A stretch of 64,000 nucleotides of DNA from Pyrus communis. Taxonomy: Eukaryota; Streptophyta; Magnoliopsida; Rosales; Rosaceae. This document shows, in pieces, positions 1-15,630 of this stretch (positions within the stretch are counted from its first letter, which is position 1; each line of letters opens with the position of its first letter). The position numbers were made by a program, and so were the translations under genes. Location of the stretch: assembly GCF_963583255.1 (NCBI RefSeq), contig NC_084803.1:11940122-12004121 (forward strand), in the 5' to 3' direction. Under the pieces are notes generated by a model. That model saw only the letters and a program-made list of their open reading frames with translations. It searched no databases and was not told the origin of the DNA.

Positions 1-130
1 GATTGAGTTAGTAAAAAGAAAACCCACACGTGAAGTACATCATCAAGGTTGAATGGAAAGATATAAATATTGTATTAGCTAGCTTTGATAGGAACAAGTG
101 ACCCAATGAAAAATGATGCTTACCCAAAAA

Positions 131-381
131 GAGAAAGTATTATGTGGTGCTTAATTTTTGTCTGTAACTTAGTTTTAACAGCGATCCATGACCATATGAT
201 GGGAAAGTCATAGTCAAATTAAGAACTCTTACACTCCTACAAAGACTGTTAAAAAAGAGAGTGTATCATGCGGTGATTAATTTTGGTCCATAACTTGGTT
301 TCCACGATGATTCATGACTGCATGCTGAGAAAGTCAGAGTGAAATTAAGAACTCTTACACTCATACAAAGATTGGTACGAA
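131..381. repeat. Diverged tandem duplication, about 125 bp unit
   Basis: Two adjacent units (about 131-255 and 257-381) share the same order of motifs, including AAATTAAGAACTCTTACACT and a following TACAAAGA block. They differ by scattered substitutions, so the duplication is old. No coding potential is seen in 1-800 apart from this repeat. Confidence 0.7.
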
Positions 382-808
382 ATAAAAATAAAAATTTAAG
401 CACTTGTTCAATCTAGATCATAGAATATGACGATATTTGAGATTTTTCACATCCAATACAAACTCACCAATTCATATCAAATAAATTTAAAAGGTCCACG
501 TATATTACTAATCAGTTGTATCATCACGCGAAATAATTTCAGGAGTTTTAACGAAACACTTCCAGTATTATTCACTTTTAACGAAAAATCATACTTTTAC
601 CTTGTCCTAGTACTATTCACTACACATTTATTTGTCATTTTTCATTAAAACTGAAGTTTTTTTTTATACTTTTCATTAATTTTCCTAATAATTTGTCGTG
701 CAAGCACTATTTCATGTGCAGTTTCTCGCTTACACTTTTACAAGTTATAAGTGTACGACTTCTTTTGAATGTTGATAAGAACTTTTTACACTCAAGCTAA
801 TACTATAA

Positions 809-1155
809 GGGCTGGTTTGGTCTTACTGTGCTTTGAAAAAAAACTGATTCTGCTGTGCTGTGAGAATAAGCAGCTGTGAAATAAAGAAGCAGAGTGTTTA
901 GTGAACTTTTTTGTAAAAGTGCTTTTGAAAAAAAAAAAAAGCAGTATTAGAGTGTTTGGTAAACTTTTATGTAAAACAGATGTGAAAAAAATCCGGTTTT
1001 TCAAAGCTAGGTTTTGCATCTTCTTGTTTTTGGCTTTTTTTTCATCCAAAACTGTGAAAAAAAGCTGAAGCTGAGTGTTTATCAAACACAAAAACAGCTC
1101 CCAGCTTTTTTTGGTAGCAGCTTTTTTCAGAATCACCTCAGTACCAAACCAGGTC
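809..1155 (+). mobile_element. Tourist/Harbinger-like MITE, copy 1
   Basis: A 347 bp AT-rich element starts with GGGCTGGTTTGGT and ends with ACCAAACCAGGTC, which are near-complementary inverted termini. TAA sits on both flanks (806-808 and 1156-1158), as expected for a three-base target duplication of PIF/Harbinger elements. The interior is a series of A/T runs with the phrase GTGTTTGGTAAACTTTT. It has no coding capacity. Sequence of the same family makes up the fold-back at 9812-10376. Superfamily assignment rests only on termini and target site. Confidence 0.7.
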
Positions 1156-2576
1156 TAAAACATGTTTACTTATCAAGAATGAATTTGTCATATTGTGTAT
1201 TACTACTAACTAGAAAATATAGAAGTAGATGAGTCCTACATTAAAATTAGGTATGATATACTTGTTTAACCAGGTATGAGATCATAAAGTATAATTGAAC
1301 GACCAAACATTATTGCTGTTTATAACTTCTCCTGTTTCGAGTAATCATGACGATAGACATTGAATATGAATAGAAAAACCCATCAAATCAAACCACAGAT
1401 CATCGTGGGATGCCAAGGAAGTGGGACTGTGCGTTTATGAAGATCCAATCAAACAAGCACGCGCTTATTTGGGGAGAGTGCGGTGCTCCAACATCTCTCA
1501 AATTTTTATTGCAAAAAAGAGGAAACGTAAGAGGCTATTAGCCAATAGGAGGATGGAAAATGTGAAGCGAAAAGCCAAACGCAAAAGTAGTGGGCTTATT
1601 AGATTCGGTCGCTAGGAATCCGATCTGCTTTTGCATTTAGCTTTTGGGCAGCTAATTAGAATTTGCTGCTGCCTCGTGCGTTGGCGCATAAAGGGTGGTG
1701 CGCACGTGTCTAGTTCCTACTTGACCACGTTTAGGGTTCCAAGGTCCAAGATCTTCAAAATAAGAAAATAATTCTGTAACCGTTCATTGTACATAGTCCA
1801 TTTTTGTTAGATATTATTTATATTTAATTTTAAATTTTACTTTTGGAGTGATGTTAGTGTTAGGGCCATGGGGAGCACATCCTGTTGCGTGTCTCCATCC
1901 TATTGCCACCTTGTCGGTTCATTTTATGAAATGAAATTGTGTTTTTTTTTTTTTTCATAAATTAATATTGGGTTAATTTGGATTAATAGTCAATTAATAG
2001 AGGTTAATCTACATGCCTGCTCACAAGTATTTGGAATAGATAGTATTAGATTAGACCCTTCAATTGATGTGATTCTTAATTGCTTAAGCATTAGATAACT
2101 GATTAACATATCATTAATCGAGAATAAAAAACTAACACATATATTAAAGAAGATTAAATTAGATTAATGATTTTTATGCTCATAAGATATTCGGAAGATA
2201 GCTTATGAGAAAAAAAAAAAAAAAAAAGAGTTTGAACCTTGTAATCAAACCAATTAGCAAATTTAATCCAAAAGTAAAAGTTCCGTCAAAATTCCGTTAG
2301 ATACAGAGATATAAATGTCTATTTCCACTACTTCTTCTCTCTAACCATTGTCTTACCATTAGTTTGGGAAGTGGTGCTGAAGCTTCTGAGGAAGCTCGAT
2401 GTGAATGCAGCTTGTCCATTAGGTTCTTTGTCCCGTGCAAAGCTGGACGTTCGACGGGTTATGTGTCCCATGAGTTATTTTTTATCTCAAACGAAGATGA
2501 CATTGGTTGAAGAGAGAGTGTCGAAGGTGGTGGAGGTACAATTAGAGTGAGAGAGTTGAAGGTAAAAACAACAGGA
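1156..2576. other. Intergenic, no gene recognised
   Basis: AT-rich non-coding sequence with poly-A/T tracts. One Lys/Arg-rich 64-codon open frame at 1421-1615 has no family resemblance and no gene context. Part of the 2577 repeat family may recur around 1785-1845. Confidence 0.5.
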
Positions 2577-2793
2577 AGAGGATTCTCTTCGAATCCATTT
2601 TGTGGGATCTTATGAATTCTCACATTATAAGGGTTTATTGTACATCGTCCGATTAGTTTTTGTCAGATACTATTTGTGTTTAATTTTAAATAAAAAATTA
2701 AAATGATTTCTGATCGATGATACGCGATAAATGACTATTATGTGAGAATTCCTAAGATTCTTACAAAATGAATTCGGATGGGATCCAATTCCA
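2577..2793. mobile_element. Short MITE with inverted ends
   Basis: The left end (GAGGATTCTCTTCGAATCC and a GAATTCTCACAT block) is matched in inverted orientation at the right end (TGTGAGAATTC, then a GAATTCGGATGGGATCC block). The central part, TGTTTAATTTTAAATAAA followed by a TTTCTGATCG stretch, recurs in looser form near 40670-40830 and 55995-56190. This indicates a dispersed non-autonomous family. Confidence 0.6.
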
Positions 2794-2861
2794 AAACAAC
2801 ATAAAGTGTATGTACATGTGTTAAATTATGATTGATCCATAAGGAACCACGTATTTGTTTT

Positions 2862-3215
2862 ATTAAAAGTATAAGAAACTTATTTGTTTAATTGAAAGTA
2901 CAAGAAACTTATTTGTTTAGTACAATAATTTAAAGTTAATGGGAAACAATTTCCTCTAATTTTTTGGGAATTGATTTTTTTTTTCAATAAATGATATAGA
3001 GGAAGGGAGTGGGCTAATTTTTTGGGAATTGGATTTTTGGTACAAGAAACTTATTTGTTTTATTAAAAGTACGAGAAACTTATTTGTTTTATTAAAAGTA
3101 CAAGAAACTTATTTGTTTAGTACAATAATTAAAGTTAATGGGAAACAGTTTCCTCTAATTTTTTGGGAATTGAATTTTATTTATTTATTTATAATAAATG
3201 ATATAGAGGAAAGGG
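2862..3215. repeat. Nested tandem repeat
   Basis: A unit of about 30 bp (GTACAAGAAACTTATTTGTT and neighbours) is repeated five times. A larger block containing it, ending in TTTTTTGGGAATTG and AATGATATAGAGGA, is duplicated (about 2880-3005 and 3040-3210). It is non-coding. Confidence 0.7.
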
Positions 3216-3342
3216 TTGGGTTAAGTCTTACAATGGACTAACAATAATATGGTTTAAGTTCTCCATTAACGAGAATCAAATTTAAAACTTCTCATTAACA
3301 AATGTGAAAAAAAATATCAGTAAATTGTAGTACTAAATAGCT
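3213..3342 (-). mobile_element. SINE-like repeat, partial copy
   Basis: This matches the element at 20597-20756: AAGTCTTACAATGGACTAAC, then a decayed GAGAATCAAATTTAAAACTTCTC, then GTAGTACTAAATAGC. In reverse orientation the family resembles a tRNA-type promoter (box A then box B). This copy is truncated and diverged. Confidence 0.5.
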
Positions 3343-4800
3343 TTGGAAATAGATTTTAAAATAAAACATTGTCAAGCATGTCAGGTGGCGAGTCAATCAA
3401 AATATTTGGTGCTTTATATTAAATAATGATTGTGAATTAATGTAATGTGACTATAGCTTTCCTATCCATCATTGTTGGGCCTGTAATTGTTTGTTAAATG
3501 AGTGCATTATTGCACTTACAAAAATATAAATTAAATATAAAATCCATTATATATCATGATGGTGGTGATTCGCCAATGGCTCCTATCCAGTTGAGTCTCG
3601 TTGCCAGTAATCTTCGTTCGTGCCTCGATTTGTAAAACATTAAGTAAATTCATATAGGCAATAGTTGGTAATAGATGCCACGCGTAGCTCTTTCAACTTG
3701 AGGTTGTGGATATGTTCTGCCGCTGATGGTGAAAGTAACCGATCTCCCTCCAAACTTTTGTTTAAAACAAAAAATAATAATAATGGGATTAAAAATTTTG
3801 AAAAAAAAAAAAAAACTCAAATAAAAAATTACAAGGAGGATGATTATCATATATTAAGTTTTTATTTTTTATTTAGTTTTAATTTCCCGTTAAGCAAAGA
3901 TAGATCCTTAGCTTGCCCAAAGCAGAAATGCCTGAGATGGGTGCTAATCATAGTTTTTAATATTATTTGTGTTTGATTTGTTGAATATATCATTAATTAA
4001 GAGTGTGGCATCAAGAACCCTAGACCCCACGGCAGCTGTTATAACATATTCAAAGTAATTCGTGTGTTTACTTAAGCTGGTTTTTGTAGCCAATCAATTT
4101 ATAGAGATTAGTATCCAATCAGTTCTGCAAATTGTAGCAGACTTGAGCTAATCACACGACTTATTGAAAACTTATACAAGGAGTGGTTGGACAGTTGCCC
4201 ACTTTCGCAACGATGATTTTCAAGTGGCACTAGACGACATTTGCATTAAATATTTAAAAGTATTCACGCGCAAGCAAGCAATTGTTTCAAATAAAACGTA
4301 ATATTTTTTATTTTTCATTTCACTTGACGGGTAATAATTTTTACAATTTTTTAAGAAAACGAAACTGTGTATATGAATATATTGTAGGGTTGATTAATGC
4401 ATATTTTTTAGGTAATGAAGTTTGATAAACAACTCCAAAACAACTTAAGGAATTCTTAAGAAGAAAAAAAAAAAAAAAAAAACCAGAAAACCAGAAAACC
4501 CCTAGAAAGCCCACCAATAATTTCATTTTCTTGTTTGTCCTCCAAGTCTGAAAATGATCGCTTTTGAAAAAAACAGTTTTATGGATGTGATTGATTCATG
4601 AATGAAAACAACCACCACCATAGAAATAATTTTATTAAACTATTTTCATATTATTTGACAACCAACGCACAAGTGATGGATTGCTTTAGTGCTGAACGTT
4701 CTTTTTCCAATCACTTAATCCCAAGTGATGGATTGCTTTGGTACAGGACGTTCTTCTTCCAGTCGCTTCATCCGGGTTTAAATTCTTCTACCTCTCTTTA
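3343..4800. other. Intergenic, no gene recognised
   Basis: AT-rich DNA. A 48 bp tandem duplication sits near 4670-4770 (CAAGTGATGGATTGCTTT repeated with following ACGTTCTT). Open frames here are short and not convincing. Confidence 0.5.
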
Positions 4801-5203
4801 GACAATCTCCAATGATTGAGCTAAAAACCAAATTTTTTAGCTCGAAAAATTTAGCTTTTAGCCCAAAAACAGTTTTTCTGCTCCAACTGTTTTAGCCTAA
4901 AATTTTAGCCCGGGATTATTAAAGAATGAACTTAGGCTATTTTTTATGTTAAATTAAATTAAAAAATATATATATGTAGACCATCGTAAATTAATTTTAT
5001 AAACATTTTAATTTAAAAAAATTTAAACTTCAATAAATATTAGGTAGAGTCCACTCCGATTTCTGGGCTAAATTTTGAGGAGAATTTGGCATTGGTTTAG
5101 CATTTAGCATTTAGCCCAAAATTTCTCCTTGGGTTGGAGTGGGTTTGGAGGGAAATTCTGGAAAGTAATTTGACTTTTAGCCCACCATTAGAGTTGATCT
5201 TAG
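4801..5203. mobile_element. MITE-like element with degenerate inverted ends
   Basis: The left end (AATCTCCAATGATTGAGCTA and on) is complementary to the right end (GCCCACCATTAGAGTTGATC) with several mismatches. Both halves repeat the phrase TTTAGCCCAAAA. It is non-coding. The superfamily is not determined. Confidence 0.55.
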
Positions 5204-6277
5204 TAGTAAAGGAAAGGAAGTGTCACGAAAGTCTGAAAAAGAAGGAAAGGGAGGGAAAAGGGTACAAAAAGGATCAAAGATTTTGAGCAGAAAATAGATG
5301 ATAGTGACTTCAGGTAAGACAAGATTTTATCACAAAGATTGCAATCTCTAGTCAAGCAAATGTAATGACTATGATGTCCTTTCAGTCTTAAGCCGACTTA
5401 GAAGAAGATGCGAGAGGCAATCTGAAAATATTTTAATTTGGAATCTCTTTCAAACGGCTCTAATTTCGCCAACCCAACTCTGCTACATGAAACATCGACC
5501 GATATACCATCTATAATGTTCTACAACACATAGGGATGGTAAAATTGGAAATGAGGCGGAGTGACGTTGAGTTTGCCCTCGCCATCTCCGCCCCCACAAA
5601 AATTTCCCATCCCCATCCATGCGCATAGGGATGGTGAATAAGTAACCATGTATACTTTCATCATCACCGTCGCCACCACAACTTACACTACTCACCACCC
5701 GCATTAACACATAGCTAACACCCACTGTGCACCGGTTGGGAAACAGATTCCCTAGAGGAGGAGGAGGTTGCGTTCCCTATACTCTTCAATTATCCAGTAG
5801 AAATGAAGTTATAAGTAAAATATATAGAGCAAATCAGAATAAGGGTTTTCATAATTTACTTTGATAAATTACACTGCCATAAATCTTTATCAAGCATGCA
5901 TATTTACTTTGATAAATTGCACTGCCATAAATCTTTATAAAACATGCATATAATTGCATGTATCTCTCTCATTCCTCAATGATCACAATTTGAAACGATA
6001 TGAATAACTGTTAAGACGAAAAAAAAGCAAGAACTAACCATTTACCCTAAACAAGCTGTTTTTGGTACATGGTTTTCATATATTTGTAGAAATTTTAGCA
6101 ACTCAAACAAAAGCTTTATCGATAATCACACACTGCTCGAAGTGTTATGAAGAGCCAACAACGCTAGACATGCAGAACAAATAAATCAAGAAACAAGGGC
6201 CGAAAGCAAACCTCAAGCAAGCAGAGAAAGAATCATCATATCTTACTGCTATGATCAGTTCTCACTCCCAAATTGGA
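5204..6277. other. Intergenic, no gene recognised
   Basis: No coding feature supported. A tandem duplication of about 48 bp at 5866-5950 contains TTTACTTTGATAAATT and CACTGCCATAAATCTTTAT. The region lies directly beyond the 3' end of the kinesin relic. Confidence 0.5.
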
Positions 6278-7086
6278 TCAGTTACTTGAAGAAGAAGATA
6301 CTAAAACGCTGTGATGATTCAGATGCCACAGGAATTTAGCCAACTGAGTCTGCAGTTGAAGAATTCCTGAAGCCTTCTGAGAAAGTATAGCATTCAATTT
6401 GCATATATAGTCGTCAATCGGGTTGCCTGGTTGATCAGCTTGAACCAGCAGATTCATCTCCTGCACCAGTAAACACGGTTAAGCCATGTCCAAACATATA
6501 CAGCTTAAAATAGAACTGAGGTCAAAGTAGATTATAAAGTTATACTGACCTCCCAAACAATGTCTATCATATGCTGTTCTTGTCTTCGGTGAGCAGTTCC
6601 GAGGTCTTCCTCCTCCTCAAACCAAGCAAATGAGAGTATGATAACTGAATGGCTGATATGAAATATAGAACTGAAAATCTAGAATACCTTTACCTGTAAG
6701 ACGGCATTAGGATCATCCTCCAAATGAAAGTTCATAACCTTAAAATCAGGCATATCTTTCCATTTCATCTGACTACCAATTTTTCTCTTTTTTTCGAGGG
6801 CTGACTGATGCTAGGTTTCTACGTTTTTAGTACTCCCCCTTGATGGTTTTTCTTGTTCATAGGTCTGCTCAGGGTAGTCAAAAGCATCTTTGCCTATGCC
6901 ATTTCTACCTCCTATTGGAGCCTTGTAATAATTTGATACAGATGTTGCAAAATTCCTTCTGCGCTCCCGCTAGGCATACGATCCGCGTTAATATTTGGAG
7001 AGGGTTCTCTCTCAATCTGTTTGGACCAACCAGAGCTGCTCTGTTCGTTAGGGACAAAAGTAATGTCATCTTCAAAGGTTGTGTCA

Positions 7087-7509
<423 letters not shown>

Positions 7510-8950
7510 TCAACATGAATCCGAAAGGAATAAGGTTATGCTAATTGCTCATAATTCCACACAACAAAATCCCCACCTTGTCTGTTTATAACTATCTGTA
7601 GTATCTGCACTGTGTGCACTTCCAGCAAGGTCTATGAAAGATAGCTTGCCTACAAGCCGGGCAGGGCATTGTTTCAGTTTTATAAGCTGGTCTCTTTACA
7701 CAAAGCTGAAGTACAGAATGTGATCGGGAAGATTCCTCATCCGCACCAGTTGTACCGGTACTTCTGGTGGAATTTCCTTTCTCAATAAACTCCCTGACCA
7801 TCTCAACATTTGAAACCCTGTACTCTTGCAGACCAACGATGCACACTTGCTGCTTACCATCCTCCCTCATGCAAAGCTTTCTGCAGAAGTGGACTTCTTT
7901 CAGGATAATGAGCCAGAAAATCTTTTCTTTCCTAAAGGCTGAAATAACTTACTTTCGGTCATTAGGAGATCAAAAAGTTTCCCTCCATATATCTTGAAGA
8001 AACTCACAAATAACTGAAAACCTTGGTTTCGGTATGTATCAAGCATTAATCTTAGAATATCTTGGGATGCTTTAAGGGGCAGGGGTTGCATAGTATAAGT
8101 CTTCCCGCTACCTGAACAGCGAATTTAAAACAAATGAGAAACGCAACATAAATTCTTAATTTCTTACAATATAATGAAGAAGCTAAGTTGTTATTAAGGG
8201 TATAATACTTACCGGTTTGCCCGTATGCAAAGCAAGTCGCTTTTGTTTGGTTGAAAATCAATGGAACTATTGGCTCCACCTTTTCAAAGTAAACCTAAAA
8301 CAACAAAATGAAAGATATTGTAACATCAATTGATTGAAAGTGGCAAAGCGAAACCAGCTTCGGATAAACTCACACCTCATCATTTGAAACACCTTCGTTA
8401 AGCACAGCATAAAAAAAATTGTCTCTCAAGTCTCAACATATTCGGTTAAGTCAACCTGCAGAGAAAAGAGAAAACTTTCTGATAAATCACAAAGTAACCA
8501 CATGTCATATAATGGTCTGCTAGTGGTGCAAAGCTAAACCAGTCATTTTATATAACCTAGAAATTCAGAAACTCTACATCACTTTCCAGTTCCTCTTCCT
8601 AAAGACAAGTTCAGTTACAATTATCCTTCTCGCACCTCGCATGCCTTCACTTCAAATGAAGGCATGTGGGAGGTGGCAAGCGCATTGACATATGACTCTT
8701 GACAATTGCTAACCTGAAGTTTGGTGTCATGAACTGTGAGTGCATTAGAATGTGGTTCAATTGCGATAATGTCTTCCTCTTTCTTCGCGAATTCCTTTTT
8801 ATTTAGCGGTCTCTTGCATACCTGCAGAATCATTTTTCGAAAAACCAAGTTCTACCATTTGCTGCAAGGTAAAGAAAAAAGAGAAAACTTTTAAATCTAC
8901 CAAATGAGACATACCACAACTTTGCTCTTAGCAACACCTAGTTTGTGCTA

Positions 8951-9660
8951 ACTCCACAATTTAATCTCATGATCCGAACTATTCCTTTTTTCGAGTGAAC
9001 TGTGAAGCCAAAAATAATCACAAGGCGACACGTGGATTTTTGGATATAAGAGGACAAAAATATCCTTGAGGTATATTGGGATTCCTACACGCGAGCAATG
9101 GGCAATCATCCATCAACTAAGTCAAAAGTGCCCAAAGAAGGTAACAAATTCAAAATTATTTCATCCTTACTCATTCCATATTCTCTACAAAGCAATCATT
9201 CCATAACCTTCCAAACATTCCATAAAAATTAGGTTAATTGGCTAATTAATGGATTTATTTCCTAATTAATCCATTAATCATCAATTAAATCACCCATTAC
9301 ACACCAAAAATAGCCCAAAGGGCCAACCACCTTTTCTCCGACCGGCCATGCTATATATGTTGAACCCCATTTTTCTCTAAAAAGTTAGATCCACACTCTT
9401 GCAAAACTTCAAAAACTCTCTAAATACTTTTCTCTCTGAATTCTAACTTTGGCATCGGAGGTTCTTCGGCCAAAGCCCTCCATTCATCGTGGGTCCGTGA
9501 GGCTCGTAACCTTGACTCTAAGGTGTTAATTGTTTTGTAGGTGTAATTTTGTCCAAGAAGAAGGAGCAGAAATTTACATCCGCATGAACCACTTGTTTAT
9601 CTCGCAATCCAAACTATTCATTTTCTTTAGTACTCGTTTCGTGAGATTAAATTGTGGAGT
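8951..9660. mobile_element. 710 bp element with 19 bp perfect terminal inverted repeats
   Basis: It begins ACTCCACAATTTAATCTCA and ends with the exact reverse complement. The interior has a TATATATG stretch (near 9350) and a GC-richer block around 9460-9530, recalling a small LTR or TRIM remnant, but has no open frame. It lies inside the kinesin-13 relic, between the N-terminal exon and the first motor exon. No clear target duplication was found, so the class is open. Confidence 0.55.
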
Positions 9661-9811
9661 GGACCAAATTATTTGTTAGCGCGGTATTAATTTGTATTCT
9701 AAATATTTGATAATTATTGAAGGAAAGCAGAGAAATGTAAGGGCTACCAAAAACAAAGCAAATTTTTCTCATCAGTAAAAAAAAAAACGAATGAAACGGA
9801 AATATGTATAA

Positions 9812-10376
9812 GGCATAGTTTGGTACTGAGGTGATTCTGAAAAAAGCTGGGAGCTATTCTTGTGTTTGGTAAACATTCAGCTTCAACTTTTTTTCACAGT
9901 TTTGGATGAAAAAAAGCAAAAAACAAGAAGCTGCAAAATCCAGCTTTGAAAAATTGGCTTTTTTCACATCTGTTTTACATAAAAATTTACCAAACACTAT
10001 AATACTGCTTTTTTTTCAAAAGTACTTTTACAAAAAAGTTTACCAAACACTCTGCTGCTTCATTTCACAGCTCCTTATTCTCCCAGCACAACAGCAGAAG
10101 CAGCTGTGAAATAAAGCAGCAGACTGTTTGGTAAACTTTTTTGTAAAAGTACTTTTGAAAAAAAAAACAGTATTACATAGTTTGGTAAAATTTTATGTAA
10201 AACAGATGTGAAAAAAAACTGATTTTTCAAAGCTGGATTTTGCAGCTTCTTGTTTTTGGCTTTTTTCATCCAAAACTGTGAAAAAAAAACTGAAGCTGAG
10301 TGTTTAACAAACACAAAAATAGCTTCTAGCTTTTTTTTATAGCAATTTTTTTCGGAATCACCTACCAAACCAGGCC
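9812..10376. mobile_element. Fold-back pair of Tourist/Harbinger-like MITEs
   Basis: Two arms of about 270-290 bp (roughly 9812-10084 and 10089-10376) are reverse complements with scattered mismatches. Each corresponds to the element at 809-1155 lacking its first 40 bp or so. TAA flanks the outer ends (9809-9811 and 10377-10379). A stray ACCAGCCCTAA at 10380-10390 looks like the end of a third copy. A transcript could form a hairpin of nearly 300 bp. It lies in the first intron region of the kinesin relic. Confidence 0.75.
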
Positions 10377-10912
10377 TAAACCAGCCCTAAGTAATTTGAC
10401 AAACCTCAGGTAACAATCCAGGGCTGAGCTCACTAGGCGAAACTCGATCGTCGCCGTTCCTTCTCATGCCCGACGATCGCGACGCAATCGGCGGCAGAGT
10501 CGAAGACTCCGGTGGCGATCGTTCATTTGCCGTTTCTATGACTCTGCCTGCTCATTCTCGTCGCGTACAGCTCGAAGTCCTGCAAAATATTCAAAACAGA
10601 GAGCTTCGCATTATCAGGGACCCGGCATGAAATTTCGAGTTGACGAGGGGCGAGTTTGAAAAGATAATCAAATTAATAGAGGACCTGTGAGTGTGAGAGA
10701 CAAGGGGACTGCAGCCACTTGGACGGCGAGTCCGTGAAGTGGTCCGAGTACTGGCGGTGGTGGTGGTGCATTGACGAACCAGATCTCGACGTCTGTCTCC
10801 CCACCGCATTTATCTTCGTCGACTCTAGGCCTGTAATTGTATCGACTCCAATGAACGGGCAGCTATCGAGAAGGGGCAGGGGGGAAGGAGGAAGAGGATG
10901 ATGAGTGGCGGG

Positions 10913-10922
10913 GACACGTGGT
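10913..10922. promoter_or_regulatory. G-box-like CACGTG upstream of the kinesin relic
   Basis: The sequence GACACGTGGT contains the CACGTG core. It lies about 80 bp upstream of the old KIN13 start on the minus strand. Its position fits a promoter, but a six-base match alone is weak. Confidence 0.3.
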
Positions 10923-11179
10923 CGGTTGCCTCGGGCGGGGTTTGGTTGTCTTCACGTCATTGATGCATGGTCCGATCCACTACATCGCGGGTCTATGCTT
11001 TATGGCCTCGTTTGACGGTCAGGATTAGCTTGATTCAATCCTTGGCTTGGCAGTAAAAGATAAATCAGGATTGCTTACTTGCATTTTGGATGAAATTTAT
11101 TATGTTATGGTGTATTTTATGAATAATAAAAAGTTAAATTTTGATTATTGAATCGTTAACGTGAGAATTAAACTACAAA

Positions 11180-11577
11180 AAGCATCTTTAGAGTAGATTT
11201 CAAAATTGACACGTAGGCATACAACAGTAAAAAAAAATGGCAGCAAACTCTTTCTAACCGAGCCTTCAATTTCTTATGTGGCTCTGAGTCATTTGAAGCA
11301 AAACCTTTTGCTGTCAAATTTGACAGTAGATGTCAAATTCATTAAATTATTTTTTAATAGATTAATATAATATATAATAAATGTTGTTATGTTTTTGAAA
11401 TATTTGATTGGTTGGCTTAATTATTGGACTCCACAAAAAGATAAAAAAGTTTATTAAATGACATTATTGTTTAACATATCGGGTGGAGCAAAATATTGTA
11501 CAAAATGTCAAATTGCCACATAAGCTATCAACTATTATTTTGATGTTTAAAATTTGATATCTCCTTTGGAGATGCTC
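11180..11577. mobile_element. MITE with GAGCATCTCC-type inverted ends
   Basis: The left end AGCATCTTTAGAGTAGATTT and the right end (GATATCTCCTTTGGAGATGC) are imperfect inverted repeats around an AT-rich non-coding interior. The rest of 10923-12240 shows no gene other than the UBC37 promoter and leader. Confidence 0.55.
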
Positions 11578-12240
11578 AAATAATCAATGTTATTCCTTCA
11601 ATCAAACTCTAATTTTCAATCCAAAATCAATCCAATCCTAATCACCCAACATTATATGTTATAATACACCATGATCATAAATTGGTCTTTTATTTGAAAT
11701 TTGGGGACATATAAAAGTGGACGCCTACATAAATGTTGTGCCATTATACTTATTCTATACAGGTCGCATTTCTCTTCAACGTGGAGCCATTTTCAAGTTC
11801 TAAAGTAAGGCAAAAATCTCACGATTCACTATCAAATTCACTATGTCAAATGTTTGTAGACTTATAATATCGTTTTTTTTATTTTATATTTCTGTGTAGC
11901 TTTTTTAGAAAGCTTGCTTAAATTATACTTACTTTGTAACCTGTTGATCTAATTTATTCCTCTCCCTTCCTTCTGCAAGTTCAAATTTCAAACACCAAAT
12001 TCCAAAGCACATACCGGTGGTGGAATATTGTGTATAAATTAACTTTCTGTGAAAAAATGCTAGGTTCAAGTTGAGATGGCCGAGTCATAGCCGTCCATAT
12101 ATACATTTTCAAAAACGGAAATCTGAACGGTCCGGATCAAATATCTCCTCCCCAAATTTTCCCCTGCCCGCGCTTTCCCCCGTATCCCTCCATTTTCCAT
12201 CGTACCCAAAATTCGCAGAGAAGCCAAAGCAACCGCAGCA

Positions 12241-14890
<2,650 letters not shown>

Positions 14891-15310
14891 CAGTCTTTGG
14901 ACTCCAAATCAATCAAGCCGTATGATTGTCCTTACCAAATTTTGTGCTCTTACTTGCTACTCAGAATGCTAATTGTTCCAATTCACCTGAAAACAGCTGG
15001 ACATTTTACCCACAAACTCGGCAAAAGTTCCCTTGTTTGTAGACAAAAACATCTTTTCGTTTTTAGTAAATTTTGTGTCATTGATAAAAATTCATACGAA
15101 AAAGGAAAAAAAAACTTATCTTTTCCAGGGCACACAAGCGGTCATTGAGAGAGAGAATTAGATAGCACCTCGATTAATTGAGGGCGTAGGCCACAGTCGT
15201 AATTAAAGCAAAGCGCTTTGTAGTTAAAAGTGATTAAGAATGTTTATCTTTGAAGGAAACAGCATGTGAGCAAATTTCTGTTCCGCAACTCGGCTTGTAT
15301 CAAAAGAAAA

Positions 15311-15365
15311 ACCAACCCTAATGGGCCAATAGGTTGTTGGGCCTTTCATTTAAAACTATTGGGCT
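15311..15365 (+). promoter_or_regulatory. Site II elements and telo-box-like motif
   Basis: An AACCCTAAT telo-box-like motif is followed by three site II type hexamers: TGGGCC at 15322, TGGGCC at 15338 and TGGGCT at 15360. This combination is common in promoters of plant housekeeping, ribosomal and organelle-related genes. It lies about 270-320 bp upstream of the next start codon. Confidence 0.55.
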
Positions 15366-15630
15366 GTGGAATTTGTTCTAGTCGGGCTAAGGATAATAAA
15401 TTGATCAAAAAGGGTGAGAAAATCAATGGTTGTTACGGAGAAATAAAAGAGAGGCAGAGGAAGAGGTAGCGGCTGAGAGCGTGTGGGTAAGGCGGTTGCG
15501 CCGCGGCCTGGCCTGTCCTAGACTACTGAAATTACTGCTATAGCCTTGGAGCCGTCTGCAACTTGAAAAACCGGAAGTCCAATCGCAAAAACCCAAGGAA
15601 GAAGAAGCAGCTGAAAACAGAAGAGAAGTG

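Noticed and set aside
792..1136. 114-codon minus-strand frame
   Set aside because: Lies wholly inside the MITE at 809-1155; its composition is that of A/T runs and the same pseudo-frame recurs in the copies at 9.8-10.4 kb.
1421..1615. 64-codon Lys/Arg-rich open frame
   Set aside because: No family resemblance, no promoter, and basic composition follows from A-rich DNA.
3665..3976. 103-codon frame and its minus-strand counterpart
   Set aside because: Ends in low-complexity Lys/Asn sequence from poly-A; no homologue recognised.
10075..10368. 97-codon minus-strand frame
   Set aside because: Same MITE-derived artefact.
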